From Phyllobacterium lublinensis (GTDB lineage Bacteria > Pseudomonadota > Alphaproteobacteria > Rhizobiales > Rhizobiaceae): DNA of 64,000 bases. Below the pieces are notes generated by a model. That model saw only the letters and a list, made by a program, of their open reading frames with translations, was not told the origin of the DNA and ran no database searches. The stretch covers positions 289,882 to 353,881 of the forward strand of contig NZ_JAIUDQ010000003.1 in NCBI RefSeq assembly GCF_020164435.1. The letters are read 5' to 3'. Each line of letters begins with the position of its first letter. The first letter of the stretch is position 1. Shown here piece by piece: positions 47,727 to 56,256 of the stretch. The position numbers and the translations under genes are program-made.

Positions 47727-49076
47727 ATGCCGGAAAAGCGCAACAAAGTGTTCAATGACAAGTTCCTGGCCAGCCTGAAAAACGGGCCGAAGCGCATCGA
47801 ACGCGAGGATGGGATCGTGCCTGGTTTCGTCATTATTCTGCAACCGGCACCATCGAAGACGCGGACGTGGGCAGAGCGCTATGTGTTCAATGGAGAACGC
47901 GAAAAGTACACCATCGGCGACGCGGCAACGATATCGGTCGGCGATGCCCGCAAGGAAGCGCGATGGGTGCTGGACGAGGTCGAGAAGGGGCGTAATCCGC
48001 AAGCCGAACGCAGGGCCGCGAAACAGGCGGCGAGGGCCGATCCGGTTGCTGCTGCCCAGACGGTCGATCCGGATGAGTTCGAAACCGTCGCCACTGGCGA
48101 GTTCATGAAGCTCTATGCCGAGAAGCGCAACCGCGACAACACACTGGCGGCGCAGCGGCGCTATATCCGCAAGCTGGCCAAGCGCTGGAAAGGCCGCAGC
48201 ATCCATTCGATCACGCGCCGCGACATTGCCGCCGCCATCAATGCCGAGGCGGTCACCGCGCCGCAATCGTCGCTCGGCATGCATTCGCTGTGCACCACCA
48301 TGTTCAAGTGGCTCGAAGGCGTGGGCCGCATCGACACCAATCCGGCGATCAGCCTTCCGAAACCGGCGCGCGTCAACCGGAGGACGCGCGTTCTGGCGCT
48401 CGCTGAAGTCCGCTGGCTGTGGAAGGCCAGCGACCGACTCGGCTATCCCGCGAATGGATTTATCAAGCTGCTGATCCTGACCGGCGCGCGCCGTTCGGAA
48501 ATCGCCGAACTGCCTTGGAGCGAACTTGACTTCCGTGCCATGCCGGTCCGCTGGAACCTTCCGGCAGCACGGGCCAAGAACAAGACAGCGCTGACGCTCA
48601 GCCTGCCGCCGCTTGCCGTCGAGATCATCAACGCCTTGCCGCGCCATGGCACCGGCAAGCCAGTCTTTCTATTTTCCATGGACGGCAAGACCGCCTATCG
48701 CAGTTTCGGCTATCTCAAGCAGCAGATCGACGCCATCATGCTGACCGTGGCACGCGAGGAAGCCGTCGCCAGCGGCATTGATCCGGACGAGGTCGAGATC
48801 GCGCCATGGACCTATCACGACTGCCGCCGCAGCCTGAACACCCACATGATCGATTGCGATATTGCGTTGCCGCACATTGTCGAATCGCTGCTCAACCACA
48901 AGATCGTCGGCACCGCCGCGCACTACAACCATGCCAAGCTTTTGCTGCAAACGGGCAGAGCGCTGGCTGATTGGGCAGCTTTCATCAAAAAAATTGTCGA
49001 TCAGGATGAAGGTGCGGACGTGGTAACCTTGCCGATGAACAAGGTATTGAACAAGCATATGCATTTCCAAAAGTAA
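47727..49076 (+). CDS. Tyrosine-type integrase with DUF4102 N-terminal domain
   Basis: 449-residue site-specific recombinase of the P4-integrase group. The N-terminal DUF4102-like arm-binding domain covers about 1-100, a core-binding SAM-like domain about 115-205, and the catalytic domain about 220-410. Catalytic residues: Arg255 in TGARRSEI, His364 and Arg367 in YHDCRRSL, His391 and nucleophile Tyr400 in AAHYNHA. The gene starts just inside the left motif cluster, the usual place for an element integrase next to attL. Confidence 0.93.
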   Translation: MPEKRNKVFNDKFLASLKNGPKRIEREDGIVPGFVIILQPAPSKTRTWAERYVFNGEREKYTIGDAATISVGDARKEARWVLDEVEKGRNPQAERRAAKQAARADPVAAAQTVDPDEFETVATGEFMKLYAEKRNRDNTLAAQRRYIRKLAKRWKGRSIHSITRRDIAAAINAEAVTAPQSSLGMHSLCTTMFKWLEGVGRIDTNPAISLPKPARVNRRTRVLALAEVRWLWKASDRLGYPANGFIKLLILTGARRSEIAELPWSELDFRAMPVRWNLPAARAKNKTALTLSLPPLAVEIINALPRHGTGKPVFLFSMDGKTAYRSFGYLKQQIDAIMLTVAREEAVASGIDPDEVEIAPWTYHDCRRSLNTHMIDCDIALPHIVESLLNHKIVGTAAHYNHAKLLLQTGRALADWAAFIKKIVDQDEGADVVTLPMNKVLNKHMHFQK

Positions 49077-49217
49077 AAGTAACTCGAAACGTACCTTTTA
49101 CTTTTACAGTCATGTAATTGGCGCAGGAGCGCGCAAAAAGATATTGCAAATACCGATATTTGAGTGCCCAATACCACCATTGGCGTAAATGATACTTGCC
49201 GTCGATGGAGGTTCAGC

Positions 49218-49472
49218 ATGTACGATATTGACGATCCGCAGGGGCGCGTGGTGGGCCTGAAAGAGTACGGGGCGCATCTTGGCAAATCGTGGGCAACGAT
49301 GAAGCGCTACATGGAGCGCAAACTGATCGCCGCACCCGATTTTTTCATCGGCGACCGACCGCACTGGTACTGGGGAACAATCCTCAAGCACGAAAAAAAT
49401 GCACCGAAAAAGTCGAGCGGGCAGATTCCACGCGGTAAGGCGAAGGAATGGGCCACGCGCGCCGCCGAGTAA
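49218..49472 (+). CDS. AlpA/excisionase-like small DNA-binding protein
   Basis: 84 residues from the ATG at 49218 (MYDIDDPQGRVVGLKEYGAHLGKSW). A compact N-terminal HTH-like stretch (KEYGAHLGKSWATMKRYMERK) and a basic C-terminus with KKSSGQIPRGKAKEW resemble AlpA-type regulators and excisionases that accompany P4-type integrases. The start could also be at 49164. Confidence 0.6.
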   Translation: MYDIDDPQGRVVGLKEYGAHLGKSWATMKRYMERKLIAAPDFFIGDRPHWYWGTILKHEKNAPKKSSGQIPRGKAKEWATRAAE

Positions 49473-49700
49473 TTTTGACTGCCCAGTTGTGCGTTGCTGG
49501 GCTGAACTGAAAACAAGGAACCAACGAGGACCGAAAACAAAATATCCGACGGATGATGGTTTGAGAATCACCCGCCGGACATTGGGAACGCTTACCCAGA
49601 AGTCTGGTCATTTCCGTTTCGCGTAATAAAATTACACCCAATGATCCGGTTTTTCAAACCCAGTCCGCCAAACCCTTCGTGGAAGGACTTTGGAACTGGC

Positions 49701-50153
49701 ATGTCTATCGCCGCAAACAAATGGGCCTGGTTGCAGAAGATCGATCCTTCGGCGAAGCTGGTTCTGCTGGCTCTGGCGGATTGCCACAACGGCAGTAACG
49801 GTCAATGCAACCCAAAAATCGAGCATATCGCGGAAAAAACCTGCCTCAGCAGACGTGCGGTTTACGAGAAATTGCAGGCGTTGCGGACGGCCAAACTGAT
49901 CAGCATTGCACAGCAGTACAAGGAGGCCAGCAACTATCAATTGCAGGGTGAAGGATTGGCGTTCTGGGGTGCAGGATATGCACCGCAGGAAGGTGGTTCT
50001 GGGGTGCAGATTTCGTCGTCTGGGGTGCAGATTTCGTCGTTCTCGGGTGCAGGATTTGCACCCGACATATATAAGGATAAACCGGATGGTTGCGTAGGAA
50101 CTGGCCAAAATTGGCCAGTTGCGCAAAATTACGCATCACCGTTGCAAATGTAA
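49701..50153 (+). CDS. Helix-turn-helix protein (replication/regulation type) with repeats
   Basis: 150 residues from the ATG at 49701 with GGAAGG upstream; an upstream ATG at 49641 is possible. The HTH_36-like winged-helix domain covers ANKWAWLQKIDPSAKLVLLALAD, HIAEKTCLSRRAVYEKLQALRTAKLI. The C-terminal part has two repeats (SSGVQISS) encoded by a tandem of about 21 bp, then a linker. Such proteins occur in small phages and elements and are sometimes annotated as replication initiators. Confidence 0.65.
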   Translation: MSIAANKWAWLQKIDPSAKLVLLALADCHNGSNGQCNPKIEHIAEKTCLSRRAVYEKLQALRTAKLISIAQQYKEASNYQLQGEGLAFWGAGYAPQEGGSGVQISSSGVQISSFSGAGFAPDIYKDKPDGCVGTGQNWPVAQNYASPLQM

Positions 50154-50219
50154 CAGCGGCTTGGAAATTGGCTAACGAAATCAAAGTCCATTTTGGTGGC
50201 AGCGTTGCAAATGTAACAG
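50101..50219. repeat. Palindrome plus 17 bp direct repeats
   Basis: CTGGCCAA-AA-TTGGCCAG is a perfect palindrome at 50101-50118 within the end of the HTH gene. CGTTGCAAATGTAACAG occurs twice, at 50140-50156 and 50203-50219, 63 bp apart. Clustered repeats downstream of an initiator-like gene suggest a replication or control site of the element. Confidence 0.5.
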
Positions 50220-50302
50220 GCCTGCGGCAAAAGCCGCATTGCACCCGAAAAGTAACGTACACCGACAACTACAGCGGCCATGCGAGATGGTAAAATGGCG
50301 CG

Positions 50303-50584
50303 ATGAAAGCCGTGCATCATCTTGCCGATGTCATCTATGAGGAAACGCACTGGAACGCCTGCAAGGGCGTTGACGTGCCATACCGGCTTGTTCTGGTCAC
50401 CGGCAACGATCATGTCGCCGTCATCAGGGTCGAGGGTGCCGACCGCTTCACCATCCTGCGCCAGACTTTTGGTGCGGACACCGAACTGTTGCCGCCGCTG
50501 ACCGTCCTGACATTCACCGAGGCTGGAATCGAAACCAGCGGCGCGTCGCGCTATGTCGAGGGCGAGGCCTTCACGCTGCACTGA
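50303..50584 (+). CDS. Hypothetical protein of the integrative element
   Basis: 93 residues, MKAVHHLADVIYEETHWNAC and VPYRLVLVTGNDHVAVIRVEG. It looks like a small alpha/beta protein. No family is recognised. It lies between the repeats and a convergent membrane-protein gene. Confidence 0.5.
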   Translation: MKAVHHLADVIYEETHWNACKGVDVPYRLVLVTGNDHVAVIRVEGADRFTILRQTFGADTELLPPLTVLTFTEAGIETSGASRYVEGEAFTLH

Positions 50585-50605
50585 CTTCGCCATTTGTGGC
50601 GAAGT

Positions 50606-51004
50606 TCACGGCTGCGGCAAATCTGCTGCCTTTTGCGTGCAGACCGGCTTCTCGCGCATGAAACACATTCCGCCCTCGACGCTGGTAAAGTGAACCAACG
50701 CACTGAACGATATGACTCCGCCGATGAAGAACGTGATGAGCGATACTGCAACGCTCACGCGGAACCAGTTTCTGTTCTCTTGCGATACCGGCGAACCGGC
50801 GCTGAACTTGGCAAGCATGAACATCAAAGCTGCCGAGATCAGAAGAAGGCCCAGCGTACCTAAAGCCGTGCGCGGTGCCGGATAGTCCCAGACCTGTGTC
50901 GCAGCAGCGAAGGCGATGAATGCGACCGCTGCCATGCCCGTCAACGCGTGACCGGCCAACCATTCCAGATGTTCCAGCAAGTCTTTGTCCGACGATTCTT
51001 TCAT
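50606..51004 (-). CDS. Four-helix membrane protein
   Basis: 132 residues from the ATG at 51004 (MKESSDKDLLEHLEWLAG); the frame opens at 51058. Four predicted membrane helices (GMAAVAFIAFAAATQVWD, LGLLLISAALMFMLA, VSVAVSLITFFIGGVISFSA and a half-segment) and a Cys-rich end (GMCFMREKPVCTQK). No family recognised. It is convergent with the 93-residue gene. Confidence 0.55.
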   Translation of the reverse strand: MKESSDKDLLEHLEWLAGHALTGMAAVAFIAFAAATQVWDYPAPRTALGTLGLLLISAALMFMLAKFSAGSPVSQENRNWFRVSVAVSLITFFIGGVISFSALVHFTSVEGGMCFMREKPVCTQKAADLPQP

Positions 51005-51156
51005 CCGGCAACCATGCCGCAAAGCGATTGAAGATGAATTAATGTCCCTCAATGCCACCCCATTCGGCCACAGACGGCCAAGGAGCGCGATTCGAGGGCA
51101 GGGCGGTATAAATGCCTACCGTGAACAGAAGTCGAACGAAAATCGAACAAAAAGTC

Positions 51157-51321
51157 GGGGTGTAAAAACACCCCAGAAATTGAAATCGGACGAAAAGTGG
51201 GGTTTTTGTGGCTTTTTTGCACCCCAAATTTACACCCCAGCCATTTTTCAGAGCCAGAAATCAGGCAGGTAAGTCCAGTAACCATCTGTTAACAAAATAT
51301 TTTCTGCGTTTGGTACACCCC
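51157..51321. repeat. Right cluster of ACACCCC/GGGGTGT motifs
   Basis: GGGGTGT at 51157 and ACACCCC at 51168 form a perfect hairpin around AAAA. ACACCCC recurs at 51232 and 51315, with CACCCC at 51220. The same 7-mer clusters at the left end of the element. Confidence 0.55.
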
Positions 51322-51391
51322 ACGGCGACAATATAGAATTATGATGTTAAAAGGCGTGACCCGTGGCAATTCTGCCTGGCACAACCCAACT

Positions 51392-51409
51392 GTTCATGCA
51401 TCGTTCAGA
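51392..51409 (+). promoter_or_regulatory. GTTCA direct repeats upstream of feuN, possible FeuP site
   Basis: GTTCATG at 51392 and GTTCAGA at 51403 are direct repeats with 11 bp spacing, the period used by OmpR-type response regulators. They end about 25 bp before the feuN ATG. Binding is inferred. Confidence 0.35.
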
Positions 51410-51432
51410 CATCAATTGATAAACATGACGCC

Positions 51433-51687
51433 ATGATGAAACGCTCATACATCTCTCTGCCCCTTGCGGGCTTGATCTCAGCATCTGGCGTGTTTTACGC
51501 CGGGTCAGCCCTGGCGGCGGACTGCACGTCGGTGGGACAACAGGTGGCGGATTCGCAGGGCGGTACCCTTGCGCGCGCCACCTCTGTCACCCAGAACGGG
51601 CGGGAAGTGTGCGTCGTCGTGGTTCTCATTCCCGGCAAGGACGGCGAACGCCCGCGCCGCGTCGAGGTAGCCGTACCTGCCAACTGA
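51433..51687 (+). CDS. feuN: FeuN, small periplasmic inhibitor of FeuQ
   Basis: 84 residues with a signal peptide ending near SALA. The mature part, ADCTSVGQQVADSQGGTLAR, contains two Cys and a C-terminal basic/hydrophobic stretch EVCVVVVLIPGKDGERPRR. In Sinorhizobium meliloti, FeuN is a small periplasmic protein encoded directly upstream of feuPQ that keeps FeuQ from activating FeuP; position, size and signal peptide fit. The start is ATG 51433 or 51436. Confidence 0.82.
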   Translation: MMKRSYISLPLAGLISASGVFYAGSALAADCTSVGQQVADSQGGTLARATSVTQNGREVCVVVVLIPGKDGERPRRVEVAVPAN

Positions 51688-51744
51688 CCGGCATCTCTAG
51701 GTCCAATCGACATTCGATTAGACCTTAAGCAGGGGACATGATGC

Positions 51745-52416
51745 ATGAGAATACTCGTTGTCGAAGATGATCGTGACCTCAATCGCCAGTTGGTCGAGGC
51801 CCTGGCCGATGCCGGCTACGTGGTCGACAAGGCTTTCGACGGTGAGGAAGGCCATTTTCTGGGTGATACCGAGCCCTATGATGCGGTGGTCCTCGACATT
51901 GGCCTGCCGCAGGTGGACGGCCTTACGGTTCTGGAAAAATGGCGCCGGGACGGCCGCATCATGCCCGTGCTGCTGCTGACGGCGCGCGACCGCTGGAGCG
52001 ACAAGGTTGCCGGGATCGATGCAGGTGCGGATGACTACGTGGCCAAGCCCTTCCACATCGAAGAGGTGCTTGCACGCCTGCGCGCGCTCATACGGCGAGC
52101 AGCGGGCCATGCCTCATCGGAAATCAGTTGCGGGCCGCTGCGTCTCGACACGAAAACCTCTAAGGCGACTGTCGACGGTACAGCCTTGAAACTTACGTCG
52201 CACGAGTTCCGACTGTTGTCCTATCTCATGCACCACATGGATGAGGTCGTTTCGCGTACCGAACTGGTCGAGCATCTGTATGATCAGGATTTCGACCGGG
52301 ATTCCAATACGATCGAGGTTTTTGTCGGCCGTCTGCGCAAGAAAATGGGCATGGATCTCATCGAAACCATCCGCGGCATGGGGTATCGGATCAAGTCGCA
52401 GGACTCCAAGGCCTAG
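51745..52416 (+). CDS. feuP: Response regulator FeuP (OmpR family)
   Basis: 223 residues. The receiver domain has Asp51 as phospho-acceptor (VVLDIGLP), acidic EDD at 7-9 and Lys101 (DDYVAKPF). The C-terminal winged-helix domain covers about 130-218. In rhizobia it controls cyclic glucan export and other envelope genes. It lies 58 bp after feuN and 30 bp before feuQ; likely one operon. Confidence 0.93.
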   Translation: MRILVVEDDRDLNRQLVEALADAGYVVDKAFDGEEGHFLGDTEPYDAVVLDIGLPQVDGLTVLEKWRRDGRIMPVLLLTARDRWSDKVAGIDAGADDYVAKPFHIEEVLARLRALIRRAAGHASSEISCGPLRLDTKTSKATVDGTALKLTSHEFRLLSYLMHHMDEVVSRTELVEHLYDQDFDRDSNTIEVFVGRLRKKMGMDLIETIRGMGYRIKSQDSKA

Positions 52417-52445
52417 GCCTTCCTCGAACAAGGGCAAGGTAACGC

Positions 52446-53834
52446 GTGAAAATCCCGCTGACCGGTTATCTTCCCCGTTTGCGCTCCCTGTCCCTGCGCG
52501 TCATCATGTTCTCGACGCTCTGGACCATAATCTCCTTCTTCGCCATCGCGACCATCATCTCTGCCCTGTATGGCGATGCGCGGCTGAAGAGCTTCCAGCA
52601 GCTGCTTTCGGCGCATCTTTTCAGCGTGATCGCCTCGGTCAGCGTCAATGAAGGAACGCTTGCCGGGCGGCCCGACCCGGGGGAGGTGCGGTATGCGAGT
52701 CCGCTTTCCGGCTGGTACTGGTCCGTCGAACCGGTTACCGACAATCTGAAGGGGGCATTGCGATCGGTGTCCTTGGGCGACACCACGATGATCGATGCCC
52801 CTTCCACCTTGAACGTGCCGTTCGATACCTCGTTTCAACGGAAGTACACGGTACCTGGCCCGAACGGCCAGCAGCTGTCGGTTGTGGAGACCGAAGTCGT
52901 GCTCGACGCGGAAAACCGCGTTGCCCGGTTTCGCGTCATGGGGAACCTGAGCGAGGTCGAAGGCGAAATCGCGGATTTTCGCAACACGCTCTACTTCTAT
53001 CTCGGCATATTCGCGCTTGGCGGCACATTGATCAATGCCGCCGTGATCCTGTTCGGCCTGCGTCCACTCGACAGGGTTCGCCGCTCCCTGGCCGAAATTC
53101 GTGAAGGCAAGGTCTCCCGCCTGAATGAAAATCTTCCGCTTGAAATTGCGCCGCTGGCGCGGGAAATGAACGCGTTGATAGACAATAATCGCCGCATCAT
53201 GGAGCGTTCACGCACACAGGTCGGCAATCTCGCGCATTCCCTGAAGACGCCTTTGTCGGTACTCGTCAATGAGAGCCGCACCATTGGCGGCGCCGAGGGT
53301 CGTATCATCGCCGAGCAGAGCGCCGCCATGCAGGACCAGGTGCAGCATTACCTGCAGCGTGCGCGCGTTGCGGCCCAGCGCGACAGCGTCGTGTTCCGCG
53401 CACCGGTCACGCCGATCCTTAAGCGTCTGGTGCGCGTGACGGCAAAGCTCAATCCTGCCGTGGACGTGCAATTCCTGAACTACATGGATGACGCGATCTT
53501 CGCCGGCGAGCAGGAAGACCTCGAAGAAATCGTCGGCAATCTTCTGGAAAATGCCGGAAAATGGGGACGAAGCATCGTCCGGCTTACCTTGGCCAAGGCG
53601 GATAATGGTCTTGAGATAAGTGTTGCCGACGATGGCCCCGGACTTGCTCCGGAGGAGATCAAGGATGCCCTGACCCGCGGCAAGCGGCTGGATGAAACGA
53701 AGCCCGGAACCGGGCTCGGCCTGTCCATTGTCCACGATACGGTCCGTGAATATGGTGGAACGCTATGGCTCGAGCGCAGTGCCGACCTGGGCGGCCTCAA
53801 CGCGAGGCTGACACTTCCGGTTGCCGGGAATTGA
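52446..53834 (+). CDS. feuQ: Sensor histidine kinase FeuQ
   Basis: 462 residues, PhoQ-like. Membrane helices at about 20-42 and 184-206 flank a periplasmic sensor; a HAMP-like segment (RPLDRVRRSLAEIREGKVSR) follows. His264 in NLAHSLKTPLSVL is the phospho-acceptor, and the ATPase has N box NLLENAGKWG, G1 DDGPGL and G2 GTGLGLS. The kinase is held inactive by FeuN in S. meliloti. Confidence 0.93.
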   Translation: MKIPLTGYLPRLRSLSLRVIMFSTLWTIISFFAIATIISALYGDARLKSFQQLLSAHLFSVIASVSVNEGTLAGRPDPGEVRYASPLSGWYWSVEPVTDNLKGALRSVSLGDTTMIDAPSTLNVPFDTSFQRKYTVPGPNGQQLSVVETEVVLDAENRVARFRVMGNLSEVEGEIADFRNTLYFYLGIFALGGTLINAAVILFGLRPLDRVRRSLAEIREGKVSRLNENLPLEIAPLAREMNALIDNNRRIMERSRTQVGNLAHSLKTPLSVLVNESRTIGGAEGRIIAEQSAAMQDQVQHYLQRARVAAQRDSVVFRAPVTPILKRLVRVTAKLNPAVDVQFLNYMDDAIFAGEQEDLEEIVGNLLENAGKWGRSIVRLTLAKADNGLEISVADDGPGLAPEEIKDALTRGKRLDETKPGTGLGLSIVHDTVREYGGTLWLERSADLGGLNARLTLPVAGN

Positions 53835-53915
53835 GTGCTTGCAAGCGGGCAATCAATCGGGTCATAAAAGCATGGTTAGCGCTGCCGTGCTGTAGATTGT
53901 AAAAACGGACCGACG

Positions 53916-54350
53916 ATGAAGTTTTCCTTTGCATTTTCCCTCCTTGCACTTGCCATCCTTTCGGGCTGCTCGACTACCTCCGGTCCCAAGGCCGATGGTG
54001 GCCCGTTCAGCAGCCTGACCGGCGGCTCGAAACAGCAAGCCAACTCGAATGTATTGGCGGCCCTGGGCAATGGTCTGATCGGAAACAAGGCTGCATTAGA
54101 CGCGTCCGATCGCAAGCGCGCCCTCCAGGCCGAGTATCAGGCACTGGAGTATTCGCCCGCTGGCAAGAGCGTCGAATGGAAGAACGCGAGCGGGAGCCGG
54201 TCCGGCGAGGTCGTTGCGGCGCAACCCTACCAGGTCGGCTCGCAAAACTGCCGCCAGTACACCCATACCGTGCGCGTCGACGGGACACCGCAATCAGCGC
54301 GTGGTACGGCCTGCCGCAACGAGGATGGCAGCTGGACGCCACTGACGTAG
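53916..54350 (+). CDS. Outer-membrane lipoprotein, 17 kDa surface antigen type
   Basis: 144 residues. Lipobox LSGC with Cys18 after MKFSFAFSLLALAI. A glycine-containing middle (NSNVLAALGNGLIGNKAALD) may be a zipper. The C-terminal part (VEWKNASGSRSGEVVAAQPYQVGSQNCRQY, then TVRVDGTPQSARGTACRNEDGSW) matches the RT0821/Lpp0805-type surface antigens of rickettsiae and rhizobia. It may be cotranscribed with feuQ, 81 bp upstream. Confidence 0.8.
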   Translation: MKFSFAFSLLALAILSGCSTTSGPKADGGPFSSLTGGSKQQANSNVLAALGNGLIGNKAALDASDRKRALQAEYQALEYSPAGKSVEWKNASGSRSGEVVAAQPYQVGSQNCRQYTHTVRVDGTPQSARGTACRNEDGSWTPLT

Positions 54351-54538
54351 ACACAGCGCGCCTCCAAGACGGTTCTCACTTGAACGAGCCAGTTGCGAGC
54401 AATCGCCGCTGCTGACAGCTCGTGACTCCAGATAGTCTTGTCCCCCACTGAATGCGTCGGCCGACATGGCGCGCCAGGCGTGCGTTTCATCAAAACTTCA
54501 AATTTTAATAGGAATATATTCTTATTCAAGGGTGTTTG

Positions 54539-55537
54539 ATGTCCGAAGAACTGTTGTACCGAATTAGAGCCAAACTGCGGATCATTGCCGCGAAAACCCG
54601 ACTCCACACGCTCGAACCGGACATGGCCCTGCAGGCCGCCTTGATCATGTCCGAGATCAAGATGAACGAGGAGTTCCTGGATATTGTTGAGTCCCATTTT
54701 CTCCGGCGCAAGGCCAATTTCCAGCCGGACCAGCCACGCGTTTCGGCTGGCAATCCGGATGGCGGGCAATGGACGGATGCTGGCGGTAGCTCGTCCACCT
54801 TGACGCAGCCGGTCTATATGCGTCGCGAAGACCCCTTCTTCAATCCGTGGGCGTTAGGTGGCGGCGGAGCAGGAACTGGCGCTGGCGCCCTGATGGCACC
54901 GTTCCTTTTGCGAGAAGGAGGACGCTCGACCGGGCTGTTGCCAGCAGAAGACGCTGTTGCTGAATACAACCGGCTCACCAACCAGCGGGACCCGACCGTC
55001 AAGCCAGTTTTGCTATTTCGTCCGAAGGACTGGGGACCGGACGATCAACTCCAGCCGGGAAAAAGAGTGAAGGCCACTGTCCAAATATTGAACAAGAATG
55101 AGGTCAAACAATACTGCCCTGAAATCGGCATTGTCCAATCGCTGGCGAACCAAGCGGTCAAACAGGCAGGTCCGCGGTCAAACTATGAGAAGCCGTGGTT
55201 GTTTGGCACAGCTGCACATACCAACCTGAAGAATCTCGCCACTGCCAACTATCCCAGTATCTTGACGCCTGAACAATCTTTTCTGAAATTTGCGGAAGAA
55301 GTTGCGGGAGATGAAAGGCCTGATCTTTTAGCCAAGTACGGTATGAAAAATACAGTTCGAATTGATATATTAGGACCGGAGCGAGATAATCGAGTATGTG
55401 TCTATGATTTTAAGACGGGGCGAGCGGGCATCAGCGTTCCGCGAGCAATCGAGATGCGCAATGCCGTTTACAAGATTCACAATACGCTTACAGATGTTAT
55501 CATTGTTGAAATCAATTTTGATGAGAGCTGGAAATGA
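54539..55537 (+). CDS. Putative polymorphic toxin with PD-(D/E)xK-like nuclease domain
   Basis: 332 residues from the ATG at 54539 (a TTG lies one codon upstream). A helical N-terminus, then the linker motif QPRVSAGNPDGGQWTDAG at about 66-83, which recurs in many rhizobial C-terminal toxin modules. A Gly-rich stretch follows. The C-terminal part has GTAAHTNLK (224-232) and a nuclease-like VRIDILG ... VYDFKTG with Asp277, Asp291 and Lys293, as in PD-(D/E)xK folds. The next gene overlaps its stop by 4 bp. The 3' half is visibly AT-richer than the neighbourhood. A toxin role is inferred from motif and context. Confidence 0.6.
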   Translation: MSEELLYRIRAKLRIIAAKTRLHTLEPDMALQAALIMSEIKMNEEFLDIVESHFLRRKANFQPDQPRVSAGNPDGGQWTDAGGSSSTLTQPVYMRREDPFFNPWALGGGGAGTGAGALMAPFLLREGGRSTGLLPAEDAVAEYNRLTNQRDPTVKPVLLFRPKDWGPDDQLQPGKRVKATVQILNKNEVKQYCPEIGIVQSLANQAVKQAGPRSNYEKPWLFGTAAHTNLKNLATANYPSILTPEQSFLKFAEEVAGDERPDLLAKYGMKNTVRIDILGPERDNRVCVYDFKTGRAGISVPRAIEMRNAVYKIHNTLTDVIIVEINFDESWK

Positions 55538-56178
55538 CCACAACCGCCCAAGTCAGGGAGGCGTTCATGCCTCTTGTTGCCCGTCATTCGGATCTGGTGC
55601 TCATCGGGCGGTTTCTTATTGTCAGGCCGGTTCACCATATATTGCGTGGCGTTTTTGTTGATCGCAGTAGCGACAAACGATCGTTCGAACCGCATATTGT
55701 TACGTATCCGCTCGTGCCTGCACAAGAGACCGTAATGTTGGGATGGAATCCGGTGTGGCTCTACGACCAATCCGTGGGCATGTGGGATGTAACCAAACCA
55801 GACACCATTACAGCCATAAGGCACCATATTGAAGCAATAGCCTTGCCACCGCTTCGGGCAATAAAGACGTTCGATGACTACATTGCCCACGAGCGTGCTA
55901 AATCGACGACGTTTTATGGTCATTTTGATGATCGGGTATTCACCAACATACTCGTCGCCGCCGCTCTCGGCGATTTCAGCAAGGCTTTGCAGTTGCGCCC
56001 GCAAGATGAACGAATAGAGCGGTATTTCGCCAAGTTTGCCCCTGACTTTTTTCCGGCCTTGGAGTCAGGGAACCGGGAGTTCATTGCAAACACCCTCCAC
56101 CAATGGGAAGCAGCAACCGTCAAGGCATTCAAGATGGAACACATCTGGAAACCCACGCCTTTTCCGCTGGAGATTTGA
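55534..56178 (+). CDS. Putative immunity protein, copy 1
   Basis: 214 residues, no signal peptide. MTTTAQVREAFMPLVARHSDLVLIGRFLIVRPVHHILRGVFVD opens a protein that is a clear paralogue of the next gene, sharing PVHHI-RGVFVDRS, GWNP-LYDQ-VG-WDVTKP, and ME.IW.PTPFPLE ends. The 4 bp overlap with the nuclease gene fits a toxin-immunity pair. Family not recognised. Confidence 0.55.
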   Translation: MTTTAQVREAFMPLVARHSDLVLIGRFLIVRPVHHILRGVFVDRSSDKRSFEPHIVTYPLVPAQETVMLGWNPVWLYDQSVGMWDVTKPDTITAIRHHIEAIALPPLRAIKTFDDYIAHERAKSTTFYGHFDDRVFTNILVAAALGDFSKALQLRPQDERIERYFAKFAPDFFPALESGNREFIANTLHQWEAATVKAFKMEHIWKPTPFPLEI

Positions 56179-56256
56179 AGGTATGCAACCTTTGCGGCGA
56201 GTTGACCGATTTTTAAAGCAGTTGCTTTGGAGCGGGTATCGAATGCAAGGCAGCCA

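Larger units (their letters stand above)
47496..51321. mobile_element. Small integrative element
   Basis: A tyrosine integrase gene at the left end, an AlpA-like gene, an HTH gene and two unknown genes make up a compact cassette. Clusters of ACACCCC/GGGGTGT motifs and an exact TCGAACAAA occur at both sides (47689 and 51143). It separates a gene transfer agent remnant from the conserved feu cluster. Precise borders and a target site duplication could not be fixed by eye, so the ends are approximate. Confidence 0.5.
51005..51432. other. Right end region of the element, no gene
   Basis: About 430 bp. Plus-strand and minus-strand frames here have no recognisable domains. It contains the right motif cluster and, outside it, the promoter region of feuN. 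Confidence 0.5.
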
